From Mesostigma viride (lineage: Eukaryota > Streptophyta > Mesostigmatophyceae > Mesostigmatales > Mesostigmataceae): a stretch of DNA of 64,000 bases. The stretch's first letter is position 1; the number at the start of each line of letters is the position of its first letter. The DNA lies in assembly GCA_009746045.1 (NCBI GenBank), contig RPFO01000213.1, positions 14,180,454 through 14,244,453 of the forward strand. The letters are read 5' to 3'. Below, in pieces: positions 45,232 to 55,578 of the stretch. Below the pieces are notes generated by a model. The model did not search any database, was not told where the DNA came from, and was given only the letters and a program-made list of their open reading frames with translations. Position numbers and translations under genes: made by a program.

Positions 45232-45849
45232 CTACAGTTCTGCTTGCTGTTGTGAAAAGCCAACCTGGGCGTCGTGCCACTCAGAGGCGCTGCCCTCCGC
45301 GAGGCCATCCCAGTTGAGTTGCTGCCGGCCTGCCGCTTGGTCACGAGCTCCATGTGCATGGTCCGCTTGGCCACGCCTCTTCAGGTCCTTGGCCCTGAAA
45401 ATCCCCTGCAAATACACCCTATATGCCTTCGGCGGATTGGGGCAAGGCTTCACATCCCGGCACCAAGGCTTGCCCACGATGTGGAGCTTTGCCCTAGTGG
45501 CGCTCCCCTTCCAGGTAATGCCGCACTGAAGGCAGGATTGCTTGTAGTTGTTCGTCAGCAGGCCGTTCACTACAATGCGCTCCTTCTTGACGAACTCCCA
45601 AACGGCAGCCTTGGCCCGCTTTGCATCACCATCCCCCTCGTCCCCACTGTTGTCGGGGCCAGTAGGCTCCTCGTCCCCACCGTCATTGTTATCGGCATCA
45701 TCATCTAGCTCCAAGCTAGCAAGATGTCGTGCTCGGGCCACTTCGTACTTCGACTCTGACATGTCATCGTAGTTTATTCCGAGGTCAGGTTCCTTGCCTC
45801 GACCGTGCATCGTCGCTCTACTTTCCATGCAGCTAGTAAATGCCAGCAC
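45232..45849 (-). CDS. BED-type zinc-finger protein, N-terminal part of a hAT transposase
   Basis: A single 205-codon frame from ATG at 45849. An acidic segment (SLELDDDADNNDGGDEE, about 45-62) precedes a finger with CLQCGITWKGSATRAKLH and a later CRDVKPC, fitting a BED-like zinc finger that binds transposon ends. A basic, glutamine-rich end follows. The DDE catalytic and dimerisation domains of hAT transposases are absent, so if made it could only bind DNA, perhaps as a repressor. It is associated with the hAT ends on both sides. Confidence 0.65.
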   Translation of the reverse strand: MLAFTSCMESRATMHGRGKEPDLGINYDDMSESKYEVARARHLASLELDDDADNNDGGDEEPTGPDNSGDEGDGDAKRAKAAVWEFVKKERIVVNGLLTNNYKQSCLQCGITWKGSATRAKLHIVGKPWCRDVKPCPNPPKAYRVYLQGIFRAKDLKRRGQADHAHGARDQAAGRQQLNWDGLAEGSASEWHDAQVGFSQQQAEL

Positions 45850-46268
45850 TGTGCTATCAAACTGCCCGGTACACAGGCAGCAGCACCTTTTGCATGTGTA
45901 CTGTGTAGTGTTCGGCCTCAGGCCTCAGCTTCGGTACCGGCGGTTACTTTTGGCGCGCAAGGCTGTCGGCTGCATGAGCTACGCCAAAACTAGCTCTGGC
46001 GCCAAATTCCGGTGCCGGGCGCTGTATAATACGCGAAAAATACGTATTATGCGCCGTATTTGCGTTGAGAACGCAATACGCGAATTTCTAGTACGTTAGT
46101 ACGCCAAACCCCGCCGTATTGTATAATACGGCGTATTTACCGTATTATACGGCGTATTCATGGCGTTCACTGCTCATATGCCCCTTCTCTGGGCTATGTG
46201 CTACATATACTCCCAACGGAGTTATGTTCCTAATAATTAATTAATTAATTAATTAATTAATGGGATCA

Positions 46269-46458
46269 CTTGGAAATCACATGTGCACATGTACGTTGTC
46301 CCATCGCAACCCACTGGCAAACTTGCGCGCGCCCGGTGACCGGCGCGACGCGACCCGGACCTATGTGACACAACTGCTTGAAGATGCAGGGCTTCTGGGA
46401 CTACTATCCGTACTCCGCGCCCGCATGATTGACAAGGAGAAATGGGCTGCCATAGGTC
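46269..46458. other. Short unassigned stretch
   Basis: Sequence between the right duplication of E1 and the next LINE B fragment; nothing recognised. Confidence 0.4.
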
Positions 46459-47150
46459 TGCGTCAAGCTGCTGGGCAGCCTGCTCCCCATGCAGCTGCGA
46501 GGTTGATGTGGACCATCGCATCTCCCTCGCCTGCATGGCACGCTTTACGCCAGTACCGGGCCCTGTGGCGCAAGCCCCTGGGCAAGATCGAGAAACAGGA
46601 TCGACCTGTTCAAGGTCCTCGTCCTTCCTGTTCTCACGTATGGGGCCGAGACGTGGACCCTCACCGCCGACCTATAGCTGGCCCGCAAGCTGGACGGCGC
46701 GGTCACCAACATGCTGCGTCCCATTTTCAGAGTAGGATACGCTGCTCATGTCCGCAATGAGGACCTCTACCAGGGCATGCCATATATCACCAGCACCATT
46801 AAGCAGCGGCGCCTGCAGCTAGTAGGGCACCTAGCTCGCACCAACCAGGTAGACACCTCACGTGGCCCCCCCGCGCAGGACTGCGACCAGCTCAGCCTGG
46901 CCGGCACCTCCTGACGACTGGGCCGGGCCCCCTGACGTTAGACGCCGCAAGGCCCGCACCTTCAAAGAACAGCTACTAGTAGAGGACATGGGGGGCCTAG
47001 GCCTCTCCGTGATTTGGAAGAAGATGATGGACAAGGCCAAGTGGGCCCAGGTCATAGAGGCCAACGGGCAACGAGCCCCCCCCTGTGGGGAAGCGCCCGC
47101 GTGTGCAAACCCGCGGGAGGCACGCCAGCCCGCGGAGGGCCCAGGTCATA
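46459..47150 (+). pseudogene. LINE B C-terminal fragment
   Basis: It encodes the RT C-terminal part (ISLA..ARFTPVPGP.AQAPGQDRE in shifted frames, then RVGYAAHVRNEDLYQGMPYI, QRRLQLVGHLARTNQVDTSRG, KMMDKAKWAQVIE and a PPPCGEAP tail). It supplies the C-terminus that is interrupted in the long LINE B copy. A run of CTTA repeats follows at about 47188-47204. Confidence 0.75.
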
Positions 47151-47415
47151 GTACTCCGTGGCATGCCTTTGCGCATGACACGCAAGTACTTACTTACTTA
47201 CTTAGTTACATGTACGTGGGAAGAAAATGACATGCACAGGTGCATGCATGCATATAAAGTAAGCCACGAGCCACGAGGTAGCCATGGCTGACGGCGGAGC
47301 TCATAACTTTCACGTTTGGGCACCGAATTCGGCTGTGAATATCACAATCGCTTCGTATTTCTAAGAGACTAAGACGCACACACTGATATAGTTTTCCGAA
47401 GCTGTTACGCAATAT

Positions 47416-48816
47416 ATGACGAGCAAACGCTCCTCTACGCAACGCAGCCTGGCGGCTGCGTTAAGCAATGAAAATACGTCTGCAGCTCCGGCTGCAGCTT
47501 CGCCCTCAGGTCCGGAAGGCAATGGTGACACTAGTAACACACTGGTGATTGCCCACTGCCCAGCCCCCCGAGCTTGCCTCGCCACCTGCATCGCCTGAGC
47601 CTAAGCGCAGTCGCCCTGCCGAGCCGCGCACTGGGATCGACGAGATCGCCTTTGACATCAACGCACCTGGCTTCTGGACTCAACCCCGGGAGCCTTCATG
47701 GAAGACGTGTTTTTCGGCACGCACGCCTCGCTTTTAGCCCTGTGCTTGCACCTCCTCTCCCACAACCGCGGCCGCTGGCCCAACGGCCTTCCTGGCGTCA
47801 CCGATGATCTTGATCTCATTCCGCGCATCAAACGCCGGCCCCCGGCTCCAGCTAGTAGCGCTTCGCCCTCTGCTCCCTTCTCGGGCGCTCTGACGCCGAG
47901 CTCTGGGCTCCCCCTCCAACAACCGTCGCGACCGAAGCCATCCTCCGCACCCTTCTTAAGGAAGCTTTCGAGCAGCACGTGCATGACCCCCCTTGCCACA
48001 GATGTGGCGGCGGTGGGCACTGAGCACGCTGGCTGCTGAGCTCCCTCACATTTCCACCACCGTCACCTCCACCTCAACCCTCCTCGCCTCCACCTCCACT
48101 GCCACTGCCACCTCCACCGCCGACCTCAAGGCCCAGCTCGATCCTCGACATCGACCAGCGCCTCAAGGACACCGCCATCGCCATCGAGTGCATGCAGAAC
48201 ACCGCAGGCATCACCGCCCAGGCGGCGGTGAAGGACATTGCCGCCAAGCCAGCCCCCGCTGGCCCAACCGGCGATGCCCCTCCCACCCAGACCTGGGCGG
48301 ACCTGCTCAAGCACCACACCACCTCCACCACGTCCACCATCACGGCACCGCTTAAGCAACAAGCCCTCGACCTCCGCGAGGAGGCCGACCGCACCCAGCG
48401 CAGCCACAATGTCATCGTCAAGCACTTCGACCAGCCTGCAGACGAGACCTCGACGACGTACCCTTCTCACGGCATTTAAGCGCAACATTCTTGCCCCCAT
48501 GCACATCACTGGTGAGCTGCGGATGTGGGCTCTCCGTCTCCCCCGCGCGCGGGGTAAGGCTGGCCCGGCACCCGTGCTCCTCACCTTTAAGTACATGGCG
48601 GACAAGCTGTTGTTTCTTAAAAACCGCAAGAAGCTCACGAGGACTCACTTCACGCTGGACGACGACCTGACCCTGGCCCAGCAACAGCGGCGACGCGAGC
48701 TATCAGTATGGCCGACCTACCTCCAGATCCGGCAAAGCGCAGGGGGGAAACCGGTATACTGGCGGGGGGACGTCATCCACGTCGCCCACAAGCCTTGGCA
48801 GGCACCCCCAGTCTAG
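47416..48816 (+). pseudogene. L1-ORF1-like protein of element E2
   Basis: ATG at 47416 (MTSKRSSTQRSLAAALSNENT). It has the same layout as E1: alanine-rich start, KRSRPAEP segment, long helical part (QNTAGITAQAAVKDIAAKPA), and C-terminal domain (LTFKYMADKLLFLKNRKKL, TLDDDLTLAQQQRRREL, KPVYWRGDVIHVAHKPWQ), with stop TAG at 48814-48816. Several frame changes occur (about 47600, 48030, 48470 and 48710). Confidence 0.72.
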
Positions 48817-49007
48817 GGAATATAGCAGCAGTGTAGATAATTAGTAAGGCTTAGCCTACCACGCGGCCCCAGCGCATTAAATTAAATTAAATTAAATTAT
48901 AACATTCCTCCGTGGGGAGGTCATGTAGCACATATTTCATGATGGATGGGGTGGAGGAAGCCGCGTGATCGAACTATCCTAACTCTATCTAGAAAATCCT
49001 AACTACA

Positions 49008-49756
49008 CTACTCGTCAAAACGCCTCCTCCGCTTGGGGGGAGGTGGCTTGCCCACAGGGTCGGGCGTGTGCGCCTTGACAATCTTCTTCCACCGCGTCTT
49101 GTCCTGCATGGCAGTCCAAAGACGGGAGAGAGAGTGGATGCGGTGCTCAAACTGGGCTGGGACCACTAGGTCGTCCAGCAACATCTGAACGTAGTTGGTG
49201 ACAGGTTTCCCTACCCTTTTGGGAATGTCCGCGGGGCCAGGCCAGGTCAGAATGTGCTGCCCTGGCTGTCCAAGCCGCTGGGGGCCGGCCAGACCAAGGG
49301 TGGTGTCGACCTGGCTGGTGCGGGCAAGGTGTCCTACAAATGCTATCCTACGCTGCCTAATCTCGTCCGAAACACGAGGCATGCCATGATACAAAGACTC
49401 TGATGACGGACGCTCGGAAAAACCTACGTTAAGGACCTGCCGGAGCATCCAGTGTAAACTGTGCCGTCGAGCCGAGCTGCCAGTTTGGGTGGGAGGGTCC
49501 ACGCCTCGGCGCCATACGTGAGCACCGTGAGGATGAGGACCTTGAAGAGCATGCGCTTGCGGTGCCCGTCCAGGCCCTTCGAGCGCCAGTAAGGTGTGAG
49601 CGAACGGAGCTTGGCCCAGGCAAGGCCGATGCGGGTGTCCACATCGTCGGCGGTGTCAGGAAGCCAGCTCCCCAACAGCTTGAAGCGGTCGCGGAACGGG
49701 ACCTCCGTCCCGTCGAGCAGGCGCGGCAGCGGTGGTTTACTGGATGCCCCTATCAC
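49008..49756 (-). pseudogene. LINE A reverse transcriptase C-terminal part
   Basis: The frame 49756-49424 reads VIGASSKPPLPRLLDGTEVPF and TYGAEAWTL; 49502-49008 reads RQVLNVGFSERPSSESLYHGMPRVSDEIRQRR...DDLVVPAQFEHRIHSLSRLW with a basic end PPPKRRRRFDE. One frame change occurs near 49450. The upstream half is at 61910-62631 across the Gypsy insertion. Confidence 0.8.
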
Positions 49757-50342
49757 TGTTACGTCCCGGCCCTTTAGGTCGGACGTAACAATGGAATAAA
49801 TTACTAAGGCCTTGTGGCCGTTGTACTAAGTTTTATGGACATTGACTATTGTGTGAATTGGACTAGTTATTATTTTGGTCCTAGGTTGCCCTTTTAGGGG
49901 CCGGTGCGGTGGCGCCGCGCCAGTTCTGAGTCTATCCGTAGTACTAGGCGTGGATCCTGTAGTTGAGGGTCGATGTCGGCCCGGATCCTACGTGGAATGA
50001 TTGGCTTGGATTGGTCCAGGGAAATTGGCGTGTATCTGCGCCGCAATCAACCTAGGTTAAATTGGTCCGAGGACGAGAGTCTCGTCCTCTTGGTTTAATG
50101 AATGATATGTGCGAATACGCCTACACATGGAGCCCGGGGCAATTATCCATTTGTAATTGGTATTGCTAGCCAATATAAGTGTGTACTAATTAGCTTGGCA
50201 TCAAGCCGTGATGCCAGATATCTCACGACTCACGTCGTGAAGCGCAACCTACTTTAGGCTACCTTGAATTATTCCTAATTCCGGCAAGAGGGGTCTTTCG
50301 CTACGTAGCTCAGGCTAGGTGTGTCTGGGCTGGGACGTAACA
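49757..50342 (+). repeat. 5' LTR, 586 bp
   Basis: Starts TGTTACGTCC and ends GGACGTAACA. A second GGACGTAACA at 49781-49790 forms a hairpin with the LTR start. A TATA-like TATAAG with upstream CAA lies at about 50171-50179. It differs from the 3' LTR by one substitution near 50127 and a 3-base TTA difference near 49869. Confidence 0.95.
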
Positions 50343-50343
50343 C

Positions 50344-50355
50344 TGGTTATCGGAG
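50344..50355 (+). promoter_or_regulatory. Probable primer binding site
   Basis: TGGTTATCGGAG begins two bases after the 5' LTR and resembles the initiator-methionine tRNA site common in Gypsy elements, with small differences; the tRNA assignment is uncertain. Confidence 0.5.
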
Positions 50356-50451
50356 GAAATGTGCTGGAAAGGTTAGCTAACTCTCGCGGAGAGGGTTAGT
50401 GAGCCAATTAGGATACCAAGGCTGAGTTTGACGTAGGTAGAGGTTCCGGAA

Positions 50452-50660
50452 TTCAACGACTGCTGACTGGTCGGCGGCCAGCCCGTAAAGGGATTCAACG
50501 ACGACCTAGCCAGCAAGCGGCCAGTCTGGGATACTCGGCGGGGCTAGCAATAGTCCTGTGGTGAGGTGCTGTAAACGATAGCGTTCAGCTCTCCTGCTTT
50601 CAACGACACCTAGTGGCGGCCAGGGCTTGCCTTCAACGACACCGGGTGGCGGCCAGCTCA
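50452..50660 (+). repeat. Leader repeats of the Gypsy element
   Basis: Four copies of TTCAACGAC (about 50452, 50493, 50599 and 50632), each followed within about 15-30 bases by GGCGGCCAG or a near match. They lie in the untranslated leader, where packaging or dimerisation signals are usual; function is inferred. Confidence 0.6.
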
Positions 50661-51083
50661 GGAGGATTTAACGTCATCGAATATGGTTCGTCCCCTAGAT
50701 AGGATCTTTCTTTGCAAGCGATGCCTGTGGAAGGCTAGCTGGCGTGCTCGCTTCCTCTCCGGGTTCGCACGCGTAGGGGTTCTCGTTATACGTTGTGCCT
50801 CTATAGGGTGTGAATGTCGTTGGTGCGAATGGAAGTTGCGGACGACGACCATTCGTTGTTTTACATGTTGTGGGGGTGAATACCGTCTGGCTGTTGCCGA
50901 CTGTGTTGACGGTGTTTACCTCCGTGTAATCGTTGTATAGCCCCTTTGCCGCGGAAGGCTGGGGGCGTGTGCTGTGCTACACTCCGTGCTCTCTCCTCGT
51001 TTGTTTAAGGTCACTGCATTAGAGGTAGCCTGGGTTTCCCCTTTCTCTCCTGCTTGCAAGCCGCTGCCAGACTATGATGTAAC

Positions 51084-51422
51084 ATGCCCCGACGTAAAAT
51101 AAACAAGGGTGGACAGTCTGGATTTCCTTACTACGCAGTAGCTCACGACGGGGATAAGGGTAGACCTGCTATATTCTACAGCTGGAAGACTTGTGAGGAA
51201 CACATTAAAGATAAGATATTGTCCCAAGGCTCTAGTGCTAAGTGGAAAGGGTTTGATAACATTACAGATGCAGATAGGTTTGTTAGGGAACACATGCCAT
51301 TGCCTGAGGGGATGCACATCACACGTGAATGCTCCAAGCCACCCACGCTCAGCAGCCAGGGGGAGGGGACAGCAGTTACAGTTACCTTCTCTCAGCTGAC
51401 CATTGGCCCTAGCAAACAGTAG
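51084..51422 (+). CDS. Small ORF with RNase H1 hybrid-binding (viroplasmin-like) domain
   Basis: 112 residues, ATG at 51084 (MPRRKINKGG). The core YYAVAHDGDKGRPAIFYSW, K.CEEHIKDK and WKGFDNITDADRFVREH fits the pattern YAV..G...GIY.W.EC...V......KF....EA..F of the hybrid-binding domain at the N-terminus of eukaryotic RNase H1 (also called the caulimovirus viroplasmin fold), with a few extra residues. The ORF is intact and stands alone before gag. The domain grips RNA:DNA hybrids, so a role in reverse transcription is plausible. It is not a usual Ty3/Gypsy gene. Family call moderate; role inferred. Confidence 0.6.
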   Translation: MPRRKINKGGQSGFPYYAVAHDGDKGRPAIFYSWKTCEEHIKDKILSQGSSAKWKGFDNITDADRFVREHMPLPEGMHITRECSKPPTLSSQGEGTAVTVTFSQLTIGPSKQ

Positions 51423-51549
51423 AGGATACTATTACTAGGAAGTAATACTAGGTTCTATATCTATAGATCCATAGCACGTGGTTGCTCTTTCTCTCTCTCT
51501 TCTTCCTGGGGAGGTGATGCCTGCTGTGTAAGGTACCGGTACGAGCACC

Positions 51550-51846
51550 ATGCCAACACGGTACCAAACAAGGAACGCCAGAGAGACAGAAGACGAGCTT
51601 AGGGAGAGAGATTCAGATAATAGAGAGATAGAACCGGTAGACAACCACGAGCACGGTACAGAAGGGCTAGAGGTACCACCACAAGTCCAAGTAGAGACAG
51701 GTACAGGTGAGGTCATGGAGAGACCTGTGGAAGGCTCCCTACGATCCAGATCTAGTTCCCCAGCGGATGGGGACAATCTAGACGCCTTGACAAGGCAGGA
51801 AGAGGACAGAAGTGACCAAGAGATACTCCAGGGGGGCTCGCAGCAG

Positions 51847-51908
<62 letters not shown>

Positions 51909-53272
51909 GCAACGACAGCAACAGCAGCAGCAGCAGCAACGACCGCAGCAGCAGCAGCAGCAACACAGCAGCAGCAGCAGCAACAACGGCAACCCCGGTT
52001 ACAGCAACAACAACTCCAGACGAGACCACAATGGCCACCATCGGATCCTGAGCAGCAGGGGACGAGCATGAAGATACCCTGCACTACCGCCATCAGCAGC
52101 CAGCCACCGGGCGGCCAACGCATCCTTGGGCAGGTCGGGGGCGGCCCCAGGGACCTCCACCGGGCCCCACACACCGGGGCAGACGCAGAGTGTCCTTCGG
52201 CAGCACGTCTCTGTTACCCACGGCGCTCTGGTATTCGGATGAGGAAGGGGAGATCCCAGGGGCAGATGGCGAGTTCGATGACCTGGAAGGGACTAACGAG
52301 GCGGACGAGGGAACTGTCACGCAGGGCCCGCCCGTTGGTACTCATAGACCACGGACCAGCCCAGGGGAGACCAGGAGCAGTGTCACCACCAGAGACGAGG
52401 AGACTCACACGCCAGTCCAGCGCCCGGCACCTCAACCGCAGCGCCCACGGGTGCTTGACCAAAGCGCGGTCCCCTCGCCAGCGCCTGCTGGCAACCTCAG
52501 CTTCAGCAGGGTGGCCTTGGATGACCCGGGGTACGAACACCCCTCATCCGTCCAGGTGCGGCGGACTCATGGTACGCCGCCCAGATCCAGCTCTCTCCCC
52601 CGGTCGCAGCCCCCCGACTTCGGCGATATCCCCCACGTAGACGTCGGTGGGCCCGTCACCGCCGCGGTAAAGGCCCCACCGATGCCCAATTTCAAGAATG
52701 TACCCAAGCTGCACGCGGACATGAAACCGCGCGAGGTAGAGGAATGGGGACGCATGTGGCGACGGCAGTATACCATCTGGCGCAACCATCACAACTGGCA
52801 GCTGGCCACCAGCGATCTGATTGATCTCGTGATTAACTCCTGTATGGACCCCTCGGTGATAAGCATCTTGAACTGTGAGAGCATCGCGTCCCAGTCATAC
52901 CCGCAAACCTTGGCGGAACTGATGGACCGAGTGCGTCGCAAGCTGGTGCCCCCAGATGCTACACTCCACGAGCGGATGGCCTTCAGCAAGCTGCGCCAGG
53001 GGACCACCCCATATCGCGAGTTTCTGTCTAAGTTCGAGTCCAGCGCCGCCTACCTGGCTGACATGACCTGGTACGAGTACAAGAGCAGGTTCATCGAGGC
53101 ACTCTGCCCCGAGCTGCAGGACGAGGTATTCAAGCACTATGCTGATGTCCCTTGGGAAGAGTGGGACATCTTGAATATCCAGAGGTATCTCCTACAGGTG
53201 GCCGACGTAGTGGCTCGCGGGCGTGCCCCTCAGTGCGCCGTTTCTTCAGACCTGCTCCCCCGCGACGGGTGA
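51550..53272 (+). pseudogene. gag: Gag (capsid part), with polyglutamine tract and frame break
   Basis: The ATG at 51550 (MPTRYQTRNARETEDEL) opens a charged N-terminus leading into a CAG/CAA-coded glutamine tract (51840-51965). The frame is lost near 52050 and continues in another frame through PTHRGRRRVSFGS into the capsid-like region: VEEWGRMWRRQYTIWRNHHNW, DPSVISILNCES, LRQGTTPYREFLSKFESSAAYL and FIEALCPELQDEVFKHYADV. This is the helical retrotransposon Gag domain that packs the RNA. The frame stops at 53272, where the nucleocapsid part takes over in another frame. Confidence 0.8.
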
Positions 53273-53862
53273 ATCAGATGTACTCCACTGATTTCGCCGG
53301 CGAGGAGGAGGACGAGTACCTCGACGACCCTGACGAGGGCTACACTGACCATGGCGTCAACGCGATCGACGCTAGCAAGGCGCGCTGCTTCATGTGCAGC
53401 GAGGTGGGGCACCTCAAGCGCGACTGCCCCAAGCTCCGGGGCAAGAACGCCAGTCGTGGGACAGGAGAAGGGACACCCAGTGTTCGTTTCTCCGGCCCGG
53501 CCTTCGGCAGCCGCCCCGACTCCTCCGGTCCTCGGGACCGACCCCGCAACGCGGGTGAGCGTGCGGCTCGCCTGCAGCACGCCAGACAGGTCCCGACGCA
53601 GTACCAGCAGCCGCGACCACCCGCGACCAGCTCTACCAAGGGTGTGTTGCGTGCGGTCAACGAGATGGAGGCGCGGCGACAGTCCTCCTCTTCCGGCCAA
53701 ACGCAGGCAGTGGCTGGCTACGAGTACGACGACGAGGAGGGGGCTGACGAAGAGGAGGAGGGGGGGAAGAGGGCGGGTGGTCGGGCGAGGCGGCCTCCCG
53801 TCCCACCGCTCCTCGGGAGTAGTAGCCCTGCCCATGGGCTTGGGTCCCGGGGTAGGGGATAG
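53273..53862 (+). pseudogene. gag: Gag nucleocapsid part with CCHC zinc knuckle
   Basis: Frame of 53152-53862. A CX2CX4HX4C knuckle (CFMCSEVGHLKRDC, 53386-53427) follows an acidic segment (DFAGEEEDEYLDDPDEG). Downstream is arginine/proline-rich and acidic sequence. It should follow the capsid in one protein, but a +1/-1 shift near 53270 separates them, either real or an assembly error. Confidence 0.85.
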
Positions 53863-53939
53863 GGTAGAAAAATCAGATGGTAGCCCAGACGCGGAGTCAA
53901 CTAGAGTAGAGGTAGACGTCAATAACGTGGCCGCAGACG

Positions 53940-55578
53940 CGTCCACCCAACCGGCGGCGCGTGCATCTCAAGGAGATTCGCGGCATCTGTTTCTTTTCAG
54001 CGGAGGGTTATTGGTCCCTCCCACCGTCCTTGATCCGTATTTGAAGGAGAAAACGATCATGGACGTGAAGTTCCTGGTCGACACCGGCGCCTCCACGTCC
54101 TTCATCAACGAGGCCCTGGTGCGTCGGCTGGGCCTGGTACCCCGGCCTCACACCACGGCAGTATATGTCACCTACTCAGACGGTCGGCGACACCAATCGC
54201 CGGGCCTAGCAGACATCAAGGGTGTGCTGCAGGGCACGCCGGTGGACCTGGTGGCGACTATTGCGCCGCTGGGCGCTGCCGACATCATCATTGGAGTGGA
54301 CTGGCTGGACAAGCAGGATGTGGACATCAGTGTGCGCCGGCGGGTAGTTTGGTTTCCGGATGGTTCATTCTGGTGCCCAGACAGCGAGTATAGGGCACAG
54401 GCCGCGGAGGTCCATAACATTACACACGAGCGCTCGGCGGACGGGCCTCGACCAGCGTCCCAGATCCTGATGAGTAGCAAGACGCTGGCGCGCCAGCTCC
54501 GGAAGGGCAAGGAGTACGCGATGTATCGCATAGACCTGGATAGCACTCAGGCTCTGCTTAACGAGATTGGTGCCGGATTCACACCGGATGAGCTGGCGCG
54601 GTTCAATGCCGTCCTGGAGAAGCGCACTACCCTTTTTGCGGATCGCACCCCCCAGTTCCCTCCCAATCGATCGGTGTTACATCGTGTCCAGCTCCAGGAG
54701 GGTTCCGGGCCTACCGTGTCTCCCATGTACCGCATGGGCCCAGTCGAGCTGGTGGAGCTCAAGAAGATCCTCATTTCACTGCTCGACGCTGGGCTCATTG
54801 AACCCAGCAACAGCCCCTTCTCAGCGGGCGTGCTGCTCGTTCCCAAGCCAGGAGGCAAGTGGCGTCTGGTGACGGATTACCGGAAGCTGAACGCCATCAC
54901 CGTCAAGTCCCGGTATCCTCTACCGCGGATCGACGACATCTTCAACCGTGTCCAGGGGGCCACGTGTTTCACCGTCATCGACTGTGCGGACGGGTTTTGG
55001 CAGCTGCGCATCGCGCCAGAAGACTGCCACAAGACCGCGTTCGCTACGCCCTTCGGTCACTATCAGTTTCGGGTGGCGGCAATGGGGCTGTGCAATTCGC
55101 CTGCGTCCTTCCAGATGCTGATGAATGACATCCTCCGTCCGGTGATGGGCACAGCCCACTTGCCGCAGGTCTCCCAGGACCTGGCGGACCCGCAGAAGGG
55201 GGCGCGCCCGCCCTGGACCTACAAGCGCACGTGCGCGCTGGCGTATCTGGACGACATCCTGGTGTACTCCAAGACGTTCGAGGAGCACCTAGAGGATGTG
55301 GACGCCGTGCTGCAGATCATGGAGGATGAGCACCTTTCGGCGCGGAAGGCCAAGGTGCGCGCCGGCCGCTGCGTGCCGTTTCTGGGCCATACCTTGTCCG
55401 CGGACGGCATCGCGACCGACCCTGAGAAGATCGAGTCCGTCCAGCAATGGCCTGTCCCTACGGACGTGAAAGGGGTGCGCAGCTTCCTGGGATTGGCATC
55501 TTACTACCGACGGTTCATCCCGCGGTTTGCCACCATCGCCGCCCCGATCAACGCTCTTCTCAAGAAGGGTACCGTTCC
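53940..55578 (+). CDS. pol: Pol: aspartic protease and reverse transcriptase
   Basis: This is one open frame. The protease has FLVDTGASTSF (DTG at 54080) and IIIGVDWLD. The reverse transcriptase has the motifs KWRLVTDYRKLNAIT, YPLPRIDDIF, TVIDCADGFWQLRI, AFATPFGHYQFRVAAMGL, NSPASFQ, LAYLDDILVYS (YLDD at 55244-55255), FLGHTLSADGI and SFLGLASYYRRFIP. The enzyme copies the element RNA into DNA in the particle. The frame ends at TGA (55586-55588) after a single-base break near 55572. The region before 53940 in this frame overlaps gag and is not meaningful. Confidence 0.93.

Larger units (their letters stand above)
44292..46172 (-). mobile_element. hAT element, 1881 bp, internally deleted
   Basis: The ends begin CAGTG on both sides (CAGTGTGAGCC and, inverted, CAGTGAACGCC) with an 8-bp duplication CTCATATG (44284-44291 and 46173-46180). 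Subterminal regions carry many AATACGG/CGTATT motifs, as in the hAT at 11790-13357. It encodes only the N-terminal BED finger of a transposase. Confidence 0.88.
42382..46259 (+). mobile_element. ORF1-only element E1, complete, with nested hAT
   Basis: Target duplication ATGGGATCA (42373-42381 and 46260-46268). It starts just before CCACGAGCCACGAGGTAGCC, has the 5' UTR shared with LINE B, ORF1 (42532-43936), the 3' UTR, the bulged hairpin near 46200-46226 and a TTAA tail. The hAT element at 44292-46172 splits the 3' UTR. Without it the element is about 2.0 kb and carries no reverse transcriptase. It is the reference copy of family E. Confidence 0.85.

Noticed and set aside
51752..52174. Minus-strand cysteine, leucine and alanine-rich ORFs
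   Set aside because: Reverse translations of the CAG/CAA glutamine tract of gag.
53351..53939. N-terminal part of the 745-codon pol frame
   Set aside because: It overlaps the nucleocapsid in another frame and has no protease or RT motif; meaningful homology starts near 53940.
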